Shown here: one piece after another, positions 8,939 to 16,813 of the stretch
Position numbering within the stretch: position 1 is the first letter of the stretch
How the letters are laid out: each line of letters starts with the position of its first letter
The notes under the pieces: generated by a model
The model's input: only the letters and a program-made list of their open reading frames with translations
Database searches by the model: none
What the model was told of the DNA's origin: nothing
Program-made: the position numbers and the translations under genes
NCBI RefSeq assembly: GCF_004402375.1
Contig: NZ_SOGJ01000026.1
Coordinates: 1-64,000, forward strand
Length of the DNA: 64,000 bases
Direction: 5' to 3'
Source of the DNA: Cryobacterium breve
GTDB lineage: Bacteria > Actinomycetota > Actinomycetes > Actinomycetales > Microbacteriaceae

Positions 8939-9690
8939 GCTGGGTGGCGATCGTGCCGGTGAAGGGCAACCCTGGGGCGAAGAGCCGACTGGGCGAGCGG
9001 ACCGACCGGGCCGAGCTGGCGGATGCCTTCGCCCTCGACACGGTCGCAGCCCTGCTGTCGGCGCGTGGTGTCGACCGCGTGTTGGTGGTCACTGGCGACG
9101 GCGAATTGGGGGGCCGTCTGGCCGGGCTCGGAGCCGTCATCGTGCGCGAGGCCCCGTGGCGTGAGACTCGGAGGCGTGCATCAACGGCGGGCTCAACGGC
9201 GGTATCGACCGATCCGCCCACCGATCCGCTGACCGATCCGCCCACCGATCCGCCCACCGATCCGCTGACCGATCCGCTGACCGATCCGCTGAACGCGGCG
9301 ATCCGGCAGGGGCTCACGGTGGCCCGCGCGGCGTTTTCGCAGGCAAACCTGGCCGTGCTGACCGGCGACCTGCCAGCGTTGACGGCAGCGGATGTCGAGC
9401 GCACTCTGCGCCTAGCCGCCGCCCACGATCGCAGCCTGGTGCCAGACGCGGCTGGAACCGGAACCACGACCCTGCTCGCGCTCGCCGGGATCCTGATCGA
9501 ACCTCGGTTCGGGGTGGGATCCCGGGCCGCCCACGAGGCCGGCGGCTGTGTGGTGCTCGAGTTGGCGGCATCCGTTTCGATCCGTCACGACGTCGACACC
9601 GCCGCCGATCTTGCGGTGGCGCAGCGCCTCGGCCTCGGGCCGCACACTCGGCTGCTCGTCGATGCCCCCGGGGTGGTTGCCGAGCACTGA
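8935..9690 (+). CDS. cofC: 2-phospho-L-lactate / phosphoenolpyruvate guanylyltransferase
   Basis: A 251-residue nucleotidyltransferase of the CofC/FbiD family, which makes the GDP-activated three-carbon unit used to build F420. The N-terminus [18 protein letters not shown] is the nucleotide-binding signature, [11 protein letters not shown] carries the metal-binding Asp, and [12 protein letters not shown] is the C-terminal signature. A repeat-encoded insert of seven TDP(P/L) units (residues 92-119) lies immediately before the conserved LNAAIRQG. The gene overlaps cofE by 4 bases and is last in the plus-strand F420 operon. The organism probably makes the dehydro (PEP) type, as other actinobacteria do. 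Confidence 0.9.
   Translation: MSWVAIVPVKGNPGAKSRLGERTDRAELADAFALDTVAALLSARGVDRVLVVTGDGELGGRLAGLGAVIVREAPWRETRRRASTAGSTAVSTDPPTDPLTDPPTDPPTDPLTDPLTDPLNAAIRQGLTVARAAFSQANLAVLTGDLPALTAADVERTLRLAAAHDRSLVPDAAGTGTTTLLALAGILIEPRFGVGSRAAHEAGGCVVLELAASVSIRHDVDTAADLAVAQRLGLGPHTRLLVDAPGVVAEH
9208..9291 (+). repeat. Seven 12-bp tandem repeats inside cofC
   Basis: Seven head-to-tail 12-bp copies, ACCGATCCGCCC or ACCGATCCGCTG, encode Thr-Asp-Pro-Pro/Leu. Whole units can be gained or lost without a frameshift. The insert falls in a loop between the nucleotide-binding and LNAAI segments of CofC. Confidence 0.95.
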
Positions 9691-9750
9691 CCGGCGTGCT
9701 GCCCGTGCCGTCCGCGCCGTCCGCGCCGTCCGCGCTGCCCGTGCCGCGAC

Positions 9751-9828
9751 GCTAAAGCAGGAGATTTTTCGAACACGCCGAGTGAGCGGGCGTCAGAACT
9801 GGCGTGGCGCGAAAATCTCCGGCTTTGC
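9751..9828. repeat. Palindromic repeat, family 1 copy A (divergent), between cofC and cofD
   Basis: The left arm GCTAAAGCAGGAGATTTTTC (9751-9770) pairs with the right arm around GCGAAAATCTCCGGCTTTGC (9809-9828). The GGAGATTT / AAAATCTCC core is the same as in the copies at 24750, 49079 and 49866, but the outer GAATTCGAC part is replaced. It lies between convergent gene ends, so it may also act as a bidirectional terminator. Short CCGTCCGCG-type repeats occur just before it, near 9707-9740. Confidence 0.6.
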
Positions 9829-9911
9829 GTTCATGCCGGGTGTGGCATGAGCACGGACAGGCCTCAGCGGTCCCCCTGCGGCCGCCGATTCCTCTGCTGC
9901 GGAGCTGCCGT

Positions 9912-10913
9912 TCAGGCGTCGGTGAAGATTCCACGGGCAAGGGCCAGCGTGTCGGCCGCGAGCCGCCTCGTCGTGTCCGCATCCCGCATCCAGAGCGGCA
10001 CGGCGACCGAACGGATGCCCGCAGCCGCCAGCGCAGGCAGCGCGCCGACATCCGTCTCGTCCACCAGCCAGGCGTCGAGCACACCGTTCGCGGCGCGTGA
10101 GCCGTAGTGCAGTCCCACAGCCTCAGCCGAGGTCTGCACGCCGATGGTGTTCAGGCAGGCGTCAGCCATGCCGCGCACGGCCGCGCCCGCGATGATCGGG
10201 GAAACGCCGACGACCGCGGCGGCGGTGGAGCGTAGGGCGTCCCGGATACCGGGCACGGCCAGGATCGTCCCCACCGAGACGACCGGGTTCGACGGCGGCA
10301 GGATGACCAGGTTGGCCGTCAGGATGGCGTCGACGACCCCGGGAGCAGGCACCGCGGAGTCGAGCCCGACCTGCACGAACTCGGTCACCGGCACGCCGGC
10401 CCGGTAGCGCACCCACCACTCTTCGAAGTGGATCAGCTCGCCCGCGCGGTGCTCGTCTGCATCCATAGCCAGCCGGGCATGCGTCTCGACCGGGGTATCG
10501 CTCATGGGCAGCAGTTGCGCTCCCGGCTGCCAGCGGCGACAGAGGAACGACGTCGCTTCGCTGAGCGTAGACCCGCTGCGGAGCAGGTCGCTGCGTACGA
10601 TGTGGGTGGCCAGGTCCAGATCGCCGAGCGTGAACCAGGTCCAGCCGCGCCCGTAGGCGGCGATCTCCGCAGAGGCGCGGCGGGACTCACCCGGCCGACC
10701 CCAGCCCTGCTCCTCGTTGATGCCGCCGCCGAGGGTGTACATCACGGTGTCGAGGTCGGGGCAGATGCGCAGACCGTCCAACCACATGTCGTCGCCCGTG
10801 TTCACGATCACCGTCACCGTCGCATCCGGTTCGGTTGCCGCCAGTTGCTGCAGCAGCCCGCGGGTGAACCGGGCGCCGCCGATGCCGCCGGCCAGAACCG
10901 TGATGTTCGTCAT
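9912..10913 (-). CDS. cofD: 2-phospho-L-lactate transferase (F420-0 / dehydro-F420-0 synthase)
   Basis: A 333-residue member of the CofD/FbiA family, which joins the GDP-activated unit made by CofC to the chromophore Fo. Signatures include ITVLAGGIGGARFTRGLL at the N-terminus, VNTGDDMWLDGLRICPDLDT, the TLGDLDLATHIVRS stretch and LILPPSNPVVSVGTIL. The length is typical. The start overlaps the end of the ATPase gene by 4 bases, so cofD is the last gene of the minus-strand operon that begins with the binding lipoprotein. FO synthase (fbiC) is not in the window. Confidence 0.93.
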   Translation of the reverse strand: MTNITVLAGGIGGARFTRGLLQQLAATEPDATVTVIVNTGDDMWLDGLRICPDLDTVMYTLGGGINEEQGWGRPGESRRASAEIAAYGRGWTWFTLGDLDLATHIVRSDLLRSGSTLSEATSFLCRRWQPGAQLLPMSDTPVETHARLAMDADEHRAGELIHFEEWWVRYRAGVPVTEFVQVGLDSAVPAPGVVDAILTANLVILPPSNPVVSVGTILAVPGIRDALRSTAAAVVGVSPIIAGAAVRGMADACLNTIGVQTSAEAVGLHYGSRAANGVLDAWLVDETDVGALPALAAAGIRSVAVPLWMRDADTTRRLAADTLALARGIFTDA

Positions 10914-11875
10914 GCCTGTCCTCTTCCGTGCCGGTCGTCTGTCAGGGCGGACGCGAACCCGGGTGCGCCCGCGGGGGAGAACACGATCACCGGATGCCCA
11001 CCGCGCGGATGCGGGATCACGTCACAATCCACGCCGTAGACCATGGCGATGGTCGACGGCCGCAACACCTCCTCAGGCGTGCCCGCCGCGACCAGCCGGC
11101 CGCGGTGCAGAAGCAGGATCTGGTCACAGAACGCGGCGGCCAGGTTTAGATCATGCAGGGCAATGATCGCGGTCAGGCCCGATCCCGATTTCGATCCCGA
11201 TCCCGATTCCGTGCCCGTGCCCAGGCCGGAGTCCGCCGCGGCACTCGACCCCGAGCCTGCCCCCGCGCACAGCCCGCGCACCTGCCCGAGCAACCCGAGC
11301 TGCGCGCTCACATCGAGGTGGTTGTTCGGTTCGTCCAGCAGCAGCAGGCTCGGGCGCTGCGCGAGTGCCCGGGCGATTTGCGCGCGCTGCTGCTCGCCAC
11401 CACTGAGCGTGTGCCAGGCCCGGTCCGCCAGGTTGCTCCCGCCGACCATGGCCAGGGATTCCTCGGCAACCCGGTGGTCGTCGTCACCGCCGAAGCTGCC
11501 GAGCACCCGGCTCCGGTGCGGGATTCGGCCGAGAAGCACGACCTCGCGAACCGTGAGGTCCACGCTGGGTGCGGCGTTCTGTTCGAGCAGCGCCACTCGC
11601 CGAGCGGTGTCGCGACGCGACAGGGCCGACAGCACCCCGGCCCGTGCTCCGGCCCGAACCCCAACGCGTGCCCCGCCTACGTGCTCTCCATCGAGTTCGA
11701 TGCCGCCGGCATCCGCTGTCTCCAGGCCCGCGATCAGGCGCAGCAGCGTAGATTTGCCGGCCCCGTTGGGTCCGAGCAGGCCGGTTACCGCGCCCGTGGG
11801 AACGACCGCCGACACATCGGTCAGAATCGGGGTGCCGTTGATCCGGAACGACACCCGGTCGAGGATCACGACCAT
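10910..11875 (-). CDS. ABC transporter ATPase, putative F420-0 importer
   Basis: A protein of 321 residues from the ATG at 11875, inside the end of the permease gene. It has Walker A GPNGAGKST, signature LSGGEQQR, Walker B LLLLDEP and the H-loop ALHDLNLA, as in FepC/BtuD-type importers. Two glycine/serine- or Arg/Gly-rich inserts are present: one near residues 65-85 before the Q-loop region, and one near 205-235 encoded by GATCCCGATT-type repeats (11181-11210) between Walker B and the H-loop. The linked binding protein, permease and cofD identify it as the ATPase of the proposed F420-0 uptake cassette. Transport of F420-0 has not been shown biochemically, as far as I know. Confidence 0.85.
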   Translation of the reverse strand: MVVILDRVSFRINGTPILTDVSAVVPTGAVTGLLGPNGAGKSTLLRLIAGLETADAGGIELDGEHVGGARVGVRAGARAGVLSALSRRDTARRVALLEQNAAPSVDLTVREVVLLGRIPHRSRVLGSFGGDDDHRVAEESLAMVGGSNLADRAWHTLSGGEQQRAQIARALAQRPSLLLLDEPNNHLDVSAQLGLLGQVRGLCAGAGSGSSAAADSGLGTGTESGSGSKSGSGLTAIIALHDLNLAAAFCDQILLLHRGRLVAAGTPEEVLRPSTIAMVYGVDCDVIPHPRGGHPVIVFSPAGAPGFASALTDDRHGRGQA

Positions 11876-12942
11876 GCGGCGGCCTTCCTGCTCTTGATCA
11901 GCACGATGAAGACAGGCACGCCGATCAGTGCGGTGATGATGCCCACGGGCAGCTCGCGCGGGTCGAACACCGTGCGGGCGACCGTGTCGGCAAGGATCAG
12001 GAACAGGGCGCCGAGCACCACGGTCAGTGGCAGCAGGCGGCGGTGTCCCGGCCCGCTCAGGCCACGCACGAGGTGTGGCAGGATCAGGCCGACGAAGCCG
12101 ATGGCCCCGCTCACGGCCACCATCGCCCCGGTCAGCAGCGCCACCGCGCCGAGCAGTATCCACCGGGTGCGGTTGACGTCGATGCCGAGGGATGCCGCGG
12201 CCGTGTCCCCGAAGGTGAACGCGTCCAGTCGGGTGGCCGAGAGCACGATCCCGGCGCCGACCAGCACCAGCGCGCTGACCGAGATGGCGACGCTGGACCA
12301 GGAGCTGCCGGCCAGCGAGCCCAGAAGCCAGTTGAGAATCTCCCGGTAGGAGTCGCCCTTGGCCGCCCAGAAAATGATGAAGGAGGTGCCGGCCCCACCC
12401 AATTGCGCGATCGCGAGGCCCGAAAGCACGGCCCGCCCGGGGGTGATCGTTCCGCCCGCCCGGGCGATGCTCAGCGTGGCGACGAGGGCCGCCAACGCGC
12501 CGAGGAACGCCGCGGCGGGCAGCGCTACGGCCACGCCCAGGATGATCACGCAGACCGCGCCGAGCGAGGCGCCGCTGGACAGGCCGAGCAGGTACGGGTC
12601 CGCCAGCGGGTTGCGGGTCACCGACTGCATGACCGCGCCGCTGAGCGCGAGCCCCGCACCGACCGCCGCCGCGGTCAGCACGCGCGGCAGGCGCAGCTGC
12701 CACACGATCGAGTCGGTCAGCGGAGCCACCTCGGCGGCGCCGGGCAGGCCGAGGTGCCCGGCCAGGCTGGCGGTGACATCCGTGAGGCTCACATCGGCTG
12801 GGCCGATCGTCACGGCGATCCCCGCCGTGAGCACGAGAGCCAGAATCGACAGGACCAGCCAGCCCAGGTAGCGGACGCGCGCGGCACCGCGGTGGCTCTG
12901 TGCCGCCGTGCGCTCTGCCTGTTGCAGCACCACCCGGATCAC
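11866..12942 (-). CDS. FecCD-family ABC permease, putative F420-0 importer
   Basis: A 358-residue BtuC/FecCD-type permease with about ten hydrophobic helices. Family markers are PRVLTAAAVGAGLALSGAVM, NPLADPYLLGLSSGASLGA near residue 110 and IGFVGLILPHLVR near 285. It forms the membrane channel of a binding-protein-dependent importer of large metal-chelate or cofactor substrates. It sits between the binding lipoprotein (86 bases upstream) and the ATPase (10-base overlap). The family alone would suggest siderophore or cobalamin, but the cofD link and the cassette favour F420-0. Confidence 0.88.
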   Translation of the reverse strand: MIRVVLQQAERTAAQSHRGAARVRYLGWLVLSILALVLTAGIAVTIGPADVSLTDVTASLAGHLGLPGAAEVAPLTDSIVWQLRLPRVLTAAAVGAGLALSGAVMQSVTRNPLADPYLLGLSSGASLGAVCVIILGVAVALPAAAFLGALAALVATLSIARAGGTITPGRAVLSGLAIAQLGGAGTSFIIFWAAKGDSYREILNWLLGSLAGSSWSSVAISVSALVLVGAGIVLSATRLDAFTFGDTAAASLGIDVNRTRWILLGAVALLTGAMVAVSGAIGFVGLILPHLVRGLSGPGHRRLLPLTVVLGALFLILADTVARTVFDPRELPVGIITALIGVPVFIVLIKSRKAAAWS

Positions 12943-12953
12943 CTGCCTGCTCT

Positions 12954-12995
12954 GCCCTGTCGGTTGTGCCCTGTGGGTTGTACTCTGTCGGATGC
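12954..12995 (-). repeat. Three 14-bp tandem repeats between binding-protein and permease genes
   Basis: Three consecutive 14-nt units of the form GCCCTGTCGGTTGT (12954-12967), GCCCTGTGGGTTGT and ACTCTGTCGGATGC lie in the 86-base gap of the transporter operon. The third copy is degenerate. No hairpin is obvious, so it may be a replication-slippage tract. Confidence 0.7.
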
Positions 12996-13028
12996 GATGG
13001 GCGGCATGGCCGCCGAGGTGCGGTCGGC

Positions 13029-14048
13029 CTAGCCGGTCGTCGACGCCTCGAGGGCGGCAAGCTGCTCGATGCTTGACGCGGCGGCTTCGACGTTGCGGAT
13101 GCCGGCCTCGGTGGCCGCAAACGGCAGCACGATATACCGCTTTGCCTGCACGGCGGCGAGCTGCTGCGTGGCGGGGTTCGCCTCGAGGCTCGCGATCTTC
13201 GACGCCGCGGTGTTCCAGCTGGCGTCGACGAGCACGATCACGCTCGGGTTCGCTTCGATGACCGACTCCCAGCCCACCGAGGTCCAGGTGTCCTGCACGT
13301 CGGCGAACACGTTGGTGAGACCCGCGGCCTGCATGATCATATTGGGCGAGCCGATGCCGGCGCCCACGTAGGGGGTATCGGTTCCGCTCGAGTACCAGAG
13401 TGCGGTGGTGTCCGCGCCGGTGGGGTCGAGGGCGGCGAGGTCTTCCTGCTGGTCGGCGACCAGTTCGACCGCGGCCTCCTCGGCGCCGAAGATTGCGCCG
13501 GCCTCGGTGATCTCGTCGAACACGGAGTCGAAGGTGAGCGGGTCGGGCATGTACCCCTCGCCCTTGCAGGCTGCGGGGGACACGTAGCTGCCGATGCCGA
13601 GTGCCGCGAGACCGGCGCGTTCGCCCACGCCCTCGGCCGAGAAGTTGGACTCCCAGCCGCCATAGACGAAGTCCGGAGTGAGGCCGAGCACGGCTTCCTG
13701 GCCGGGCACGAAGTCGCTGACCACGTTGAGGTCGGCGCCGGCCTTTTCAAGGGATGCCGGCAGCGGGCCGTCGAGGAACGCCGAGCCCACGATGCGGTCG
13801 CCGAGGCCGAGCGCGAGCAGCAGCTCGGTTGCCGAGGACTTGATCGTCACGATGCGCTCGGGCGCTGCCGCCACCGTCACGTCGGTGCCGCAGTTGTCAA
13901 TGGTGACCGGGTAGCCGCTGCTCGCGTCGGCGCTCGCGCTCGGCGCGCTGCCGGACTCGCTCGCTGGACCAGGCCCGGCGCATCCGCTCAAGACCAGCGA
14001 GGCCGCCGCAACGCCTATCGCTATGAGATACATCGGCTGAAGTTTCAC
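13029..14048 (-). CDS. Substrate-binding lipoprotein, putative F420-0 importer
   Basis: A 339-residue PF01497-type (BtuF/FepB) binding protein. The GTG at 14048 is chosen over a more upstream ATG because AGGTGG precedes it at good spacing and because it leaves a proper lipoprotein signal: a hydrophobic stretch followed by LVLSGC. A Ser/Ala linker follows, then DNCGTDVTVAAAPERIVTIKSSATELLLALGL. It would capture ligand outside the membrane for the permease/ATPase pair. It is first in the minus-strand operon ending with cofD. Two cysteines besides the lipid Cys (DNCG and AACKGEG) could form a disulfide. Confidence 0.85.
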   Translation of the reverse strand: MKLQPMYLIAIGVAAASLVLSGCAGPGPASESGSAPSASADASSGYPVTIDNCGTDVTVAAAPERIVTIKSSATELLLALGLGDRIVGSAFLDGPLPASLEKAGADLNVVSDFVPGQEAVLGLTPDFVYGGWESNFSAEGVGERAGLAALGIGSYVSPAACKGEGYMPDPLTFDSVFDEITEAGAIFGAEEAAVELVADQQEDLAALDPTGADTTALWYSSGTDTPYVGAGIGSPNMIMQAAGLTNVFADVQDTWTSVGWESVIEANPSVIVLVDASWNTAASKIASLEANPATQQLAAVQAKRYIVLPFAATEAGIRNVEAAASSIEQLAALEASTTG

Positions 14049-14079
14049 AGGACCACCTAGATTCGGCACCGCCCCGGGC

Positions 14080-14140
14080 CGCGAAAGCGCACAAAGCGCC
14101 CTTATGGAGTCGCGGAAGGGGCAGATCATGCGCTTTCGCG
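14080..14140 (-). promoter_or_regulatory. 12-bp perfect inverted repeat upstream of the F420-0 transporter operon
   Basis: CGCGAAAGCGCA (14080-14091) and its exact complement TGCGCTTTCGCG (14129-14140) are separated by 37 nt and end 32 nt before the GTG of the binding lipoprotein. This could be a pair of operator half-sites or the base of a leader stem. A short internal GCGC-ACAAA-GCGC hairpin overlaps the left arm. No known riboswitch core was recognised. Confidence 0.5.
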
Positions 14141-14385
14141 AGGGGAGAGGCAGGGAGGAGAAGATATGGGAACCGAGGGTGTGTCGGCGACCTGTCGCTC
14201 AAGTCAGAGGCGGCTCAACCGGTCAGAGCCAACCGGCGGTCTACTTTCAGCCTAGGCCAGAACGTCGGCAGGGCCCATCCCGCGAGCGCCGCTGGCGCCG
14301 CGAGCGCCGCTCGGCGACGGGGCGTGGGGGGTGACGGATGATCGGACCGCCCCGGGTGTGCCGGACCCTCCGGCTGGATAAACCC

Positions 14386-14414
14386 TTGCCACCGGCAGAT
14401 TCGCTCGACAGGAT
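14386..14414 (+). promoter_or_regulatory. Candidate promoter of the pyrimidine catabolic operon
   Basis: TTGCCA at 14386-14391 and CAGGAT at 14409-14414 are 17 nt apart, a fair match to the actinobacterial housekeeping pattern (TTGACA, TAnnnT). It is about 90 nt upstream of the nitrilase ATG. Judged by eye only. Confidence 0.3.
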
Positions 14415-14452
14415 GAGGAACGCGCATAACGAAGACGAACCGTAACGAACAC

Positions 14453-14479
14453 AACAATGTCGTTCGGCCTGACGTTGTT
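14453..14479 (+). promoter_or_regulatory. Candidate operator upstream of the pyrimidine catabolic operon
   Basis: AACAATGTC and GACGTTGTT form a 9-bp inverted repeat with one mismatch and a 9-nt centre, 27 nt before the first ATG. The position, downstream of the likely promoter, suits a repressor site. The regulator is unknown; the LysR gene at 20950 is one candidate. Confidence 0.4.
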
Positions 14480-14505
14480 CCATCACTGGCGAATGTGGAG
14501 ACAAG

Positions 14506-15354
14506 ATGACCGTAGTTCGGGCAGCAATCACCCAGACCGAGTGGACGGGTGACCAGGAGTCGATGATCCAGAAGCACGAGGGTTTCGTGCGCACGGCCGC
14601 CGCAGCGGGAGCGCAGGTGATCTGCTTCCAGGAGTTGTTCCACGGCCCATACTTCGGCATCGTGCAGGACTCCACGTACTACGACTACGCGCAGAGCGTG
14701 CCGGGCCCGCTCGTTGAGCGGTTCCAGAAGCTTGCCGCGGAATACCAGATGGTGATCGTGCTCCCTCTATATGAAGAAGAACAGCCCGGCGTGCTGTACA
14801 ACACGGCCGCCGTGATCGACGCCGACGGCACGTACCTCGGCAAGTATCGCAAGCACCATTTGCCCCACCTGCCGCAGTTCTGGGAGAAGTTCTACTTTCG
14901 CCCCGGCAACGGTGAATACCCCGTCTTCGAGACCAGAGTCGGCAAGATCGGCGTCTATATCTGCTACGACCGTCACTTCCCGGAGGGCTGGCGCGCGCTC
15001 GGCTTGAACGGCGCCGAGATCGTCTTCAACCCCTCGGCCACCAAGCCGGGCCTGTCCAACCGGCTCTGGGAGTTGGAGCAGCCGGCGGCCGCCGTCGCCA
15101 ACCAGTACTACATCGGCGCGAACAACCGCATCGGCAGGGAGACCGAGGAATTCGGCGACGACGCCGTCACCTTCTACGGCAGCTCCTACTTCGTCGACCC
15201 GCGCGGCAACTACGTCGGCGAGGTGGCCTCCACCGACACCGAGGAGATCGTCATCCGCGACCTCGACGTGGGCGTCATCCGCGAGGTGCGCAACTCGTGG
15301 CAGTTCTACCGGGACCGCCGTCCCGACTCCTACGGCCCGATCGCGGCACCGTAG
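14506..15354 (+). CDS. Beta-ureidopropionase-like nitrilase-superfamily amidohydrolase
   Basis: A 282-residue carbon-nitrogen hydrolase with the catalytic triad visible as Glu43 (CFQELFHGPYFG), Lys116 (YRKHHLP) and Cys153 (ICYDRHFPEGWR). In this operon the expected reaction is N-carbamoyl-beta-alanine to beta-alanine, CO2 and ammonia, the third step of reductive uracil breakdown. N-carbamoylputrescine amidase is a close relative, but the adjacent dihydropyrimidinase argues for ureidopropionase. It is the first gene of a five-gene plus-strand run, with the next gene 13 bases downstream. GGAG lies 6 bases before the ATG. Confidence 0.85.
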   Translation: MTVVRAAITQTEWTGDQESMIQKHEGFVRTAAAAGAQVICFQELFHGPYFGIVQDSTYYDYAQSVPGPLVERFQKLAAEYQMVIVLPLYEEEQPGVLYNTAAVIDADGTYLGKYRKHHLPHLPQFWEKFYFRPGNGEYPVFETRVGKIGVYICYDRHFPEGWRALGLNGAEIVFNPSATKPGLSNRLWELEQPAAAVANQYYIGANNRIGRETEEFGDDAVTFYGSSYFVDPRGNYVGEVASTDTEEIVIRDLDVGVIREVRNSWQFYRDRRPDSYGPIAAP

Positions 15355-15367
15355 GCCGGGGCGCGCC

Positions 15368-16801
15368 GTGAAAACCTTGATCCGGAACGGCACCGTGGTC
15401 AGTGCGACCGGCCGGGTGCAGGCGGATGTCTTGATCGACGGTGAGGTCATCGTCGCCGTTCTGGCACCAGGTTCCGCCCTCCTCGGGAACGACCTCGCCG
15501 CATCCGTCGACCGCGTGATCGACGCCACCGGCAGGTACGTGATTCCCGGCGGGGTAGACGCGCACACGCACATGCAGCTGCCGTTCGGGGGCACCGCGGC
15601 CTCCGACACCTTCGAGACCGGCACCCGGGCGGCCGCCTGGGGCGGCACCACCACGATCATCGACTTCGCGGTGCAGAGCTACGGCCAGCGGGTCTTCGAC
15701 GGGCTCGCCGCCTGGCATGAGAAAGCGGCCGGCAACTGCGCGATCGACTACGCCTTCCACCAGATCATCGGCGACCTCAACGCCGACTCGCTGCAGGCGA
15801 TGGACGGGCTGTTGGGTGAGGGCATTTCCAGTTTCAAGCTGTTCATGGCCTACCCCGGGGTCTTCTACTCGGATGACGCGCAGATTCTGAAGGCCATGCA
15901 GAAGTCGGCCGAGACCGGGCTGATGACCATGATGCACGCCGAAAACGGCCCCGCCATCGACGTGCTCGTGAAGCAGCTGCTCGCAGAAGGCAAGACCGAC
16001 CCCTACTACCACGGCGTAGCACGCGCCTGGCAGCTGGAGGAGGAGGCCACGCACCGCGCGATCATGCTGGCCAACCTCACCGGGGCGCCGCTCTACGTCG
16101 TGCACGTGAGTGCCAAGCAGGCAGTGGAGCAGATCGCCACCGCCCGGGACCATGGGCAGAACGTGTTCGGAGAGACCTGTCCGCAATACCTCTACCTCTC
16201 ACTCGAGGAGAATCTCGGGGCACCCGGGTTCGAGGGCGCAAAGTGGGTCTGTTCCACGCCGCTGCGCTCGCGGGCTGAGGGTCACCAGGACCACCTCTGG
16301 CAGAGCCTGCGCACCAACGACATCCAGATGGTCTCCACCGACCACTGCCCGTTCTGCATGAAGGGCCAGAAAGATCTGGGTCTCGGCGACTTCTCGAAGA
16401 TCCCCAATGGAATCGGCTCGGTCGAGCACCGCCTGGACCTGCTCTACCAGGGCGTCGTCAACGGCCGCATCTCGCTCGAACGCTGGGTGGAGATCACGTC
16501 CACCACGCCGGCACGGATGTTCGGCCTCTATGGCAGAAAAGGCGTCATCCAGCCCGGGGCGGACGGCGACATCGTGATTTACGACCCAAACGGCCACACC
16601 TCAATCGGCGTGCCGGTCAACGGGAACGGCAGGACCCATCACATGAACATGGACCATTCGGCCTGGGAAGGTTACGAGATCGACGGTCACGTCGACACCG
16701 TGCTCTCCCGAGGGAAGGTCGTCATCGACGGCAACTCCTACCTCGGCGCCAAGGGCGATGGTCGGTTCGTCAAGCGCGGCCTGAGCCAGTACCTGATCTA
16801 G
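15368..16801 (+). CDS. hydA: Dihydropyrimidinase (D-hydantoinase)
   Basis: A 477-residue cyclic amidohydrolase starting at GTG 15368. Metal ligands of the family are in place: the HxH of GGVDAHTHMQLPF, the carbamylated lysine in SSFKLFMAYPG, the His of MMHAENG, the His of VVHVSAKQA and the Asp of STDHCPF. It opens dihydrouracil to N-carbamoyl-beta-alanine, the substrate of the enzyme encoded just upstream. The length fits bacterial dihydropyrimidinases (460-490). The LLM oxidoreductase starts 12 bases after its stop, so the three are co-transcribed. Confidence 0.93.
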   Translation: MKTLIRNGTVVSATGRVQADVLIDGEVIVAVLAPGSALLGNDLAASVDRVIDATGRYVIPGGVDAHTHMQLPFGGTAASDTFETGTRAAAWGGTTTIIDFAVQSYGQRVFDGLAAWHEKAAGNCAIDYAFHQIIGDLNADSLQAMDGLLGEGISSFKLFMAYPGVFYSDDAQILKAMQKSAETGLMTMMHAENGPAIDVLVKQLLAEGKTDPYYHGVARAWQLEEEATHRAIMLANLTGAPLYVVHVSAKQAVEQIATARDHGQNVFGETCPQYLYLSLEENLGAPGFEGAKWVCSTPLRSRAEGHQDHLWQSLRTNDIQMVSTDHCPFCMKGQKDLGLGDFSKIPNGIGSVEHRLDLLYQGVVNGRISLERWVEITSTTPARMFGLYGRKGVIQPGADGDIVIYDPNGHTSIGVPVNGNGRTHHMNMDHSAWEGYEIDGHVDTVLSRGKVVIDGNSYLGAKGDGRFVKRGLSQYLI

Positions 16802-16813
16802 ACGGGACACCAG

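Larger units (their letters stand above)
14141..14505. other. Intergenic region between divergent F420-0 transporter and pyrimidine catabolic operons
   Basis: Together with 14049-14140 this is the only gap longer than 300 bases here in which no coding remnant was seen. It must hold two divergent promoters. GCGAGCGCCGCT occurs twice near 14281-14315. A possible promoter (TTGCCA, 17-nt spacer, CAGGAT at 14386-14414) and a palindrome at 14453-14479 face the nitrilase gene. No open frame here looks like a gene, and I see no convincing structured RNA. Confidence 0.6.

Noticed and set aside
9208..9291. CRISPR array at the TDP repeat tract
   Set aside because: Units are 12 bp, contiguous, with no spacers, and are translated in frame within cofC.
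11866..14048. Siderophore or cobalamin importer as the identity of the lipoprotein-permease-ATPase operon
   Set aside because: The fold families allow it, but no siderophore, cobalamin or heme genes are nearby, no B12 riboswitch core was seen, and the operon ends in cofD facing cofE-cofC. F420-0 import is favoured, though not proven.
14141..14505. Cobalamin or other known riboswitch in the 14.1-14.5 kb gap
   Set aside because: Neither strand shows a B12 box, TPP, FMN or SAM core; GC-rich short repeats explain the apparent stems.
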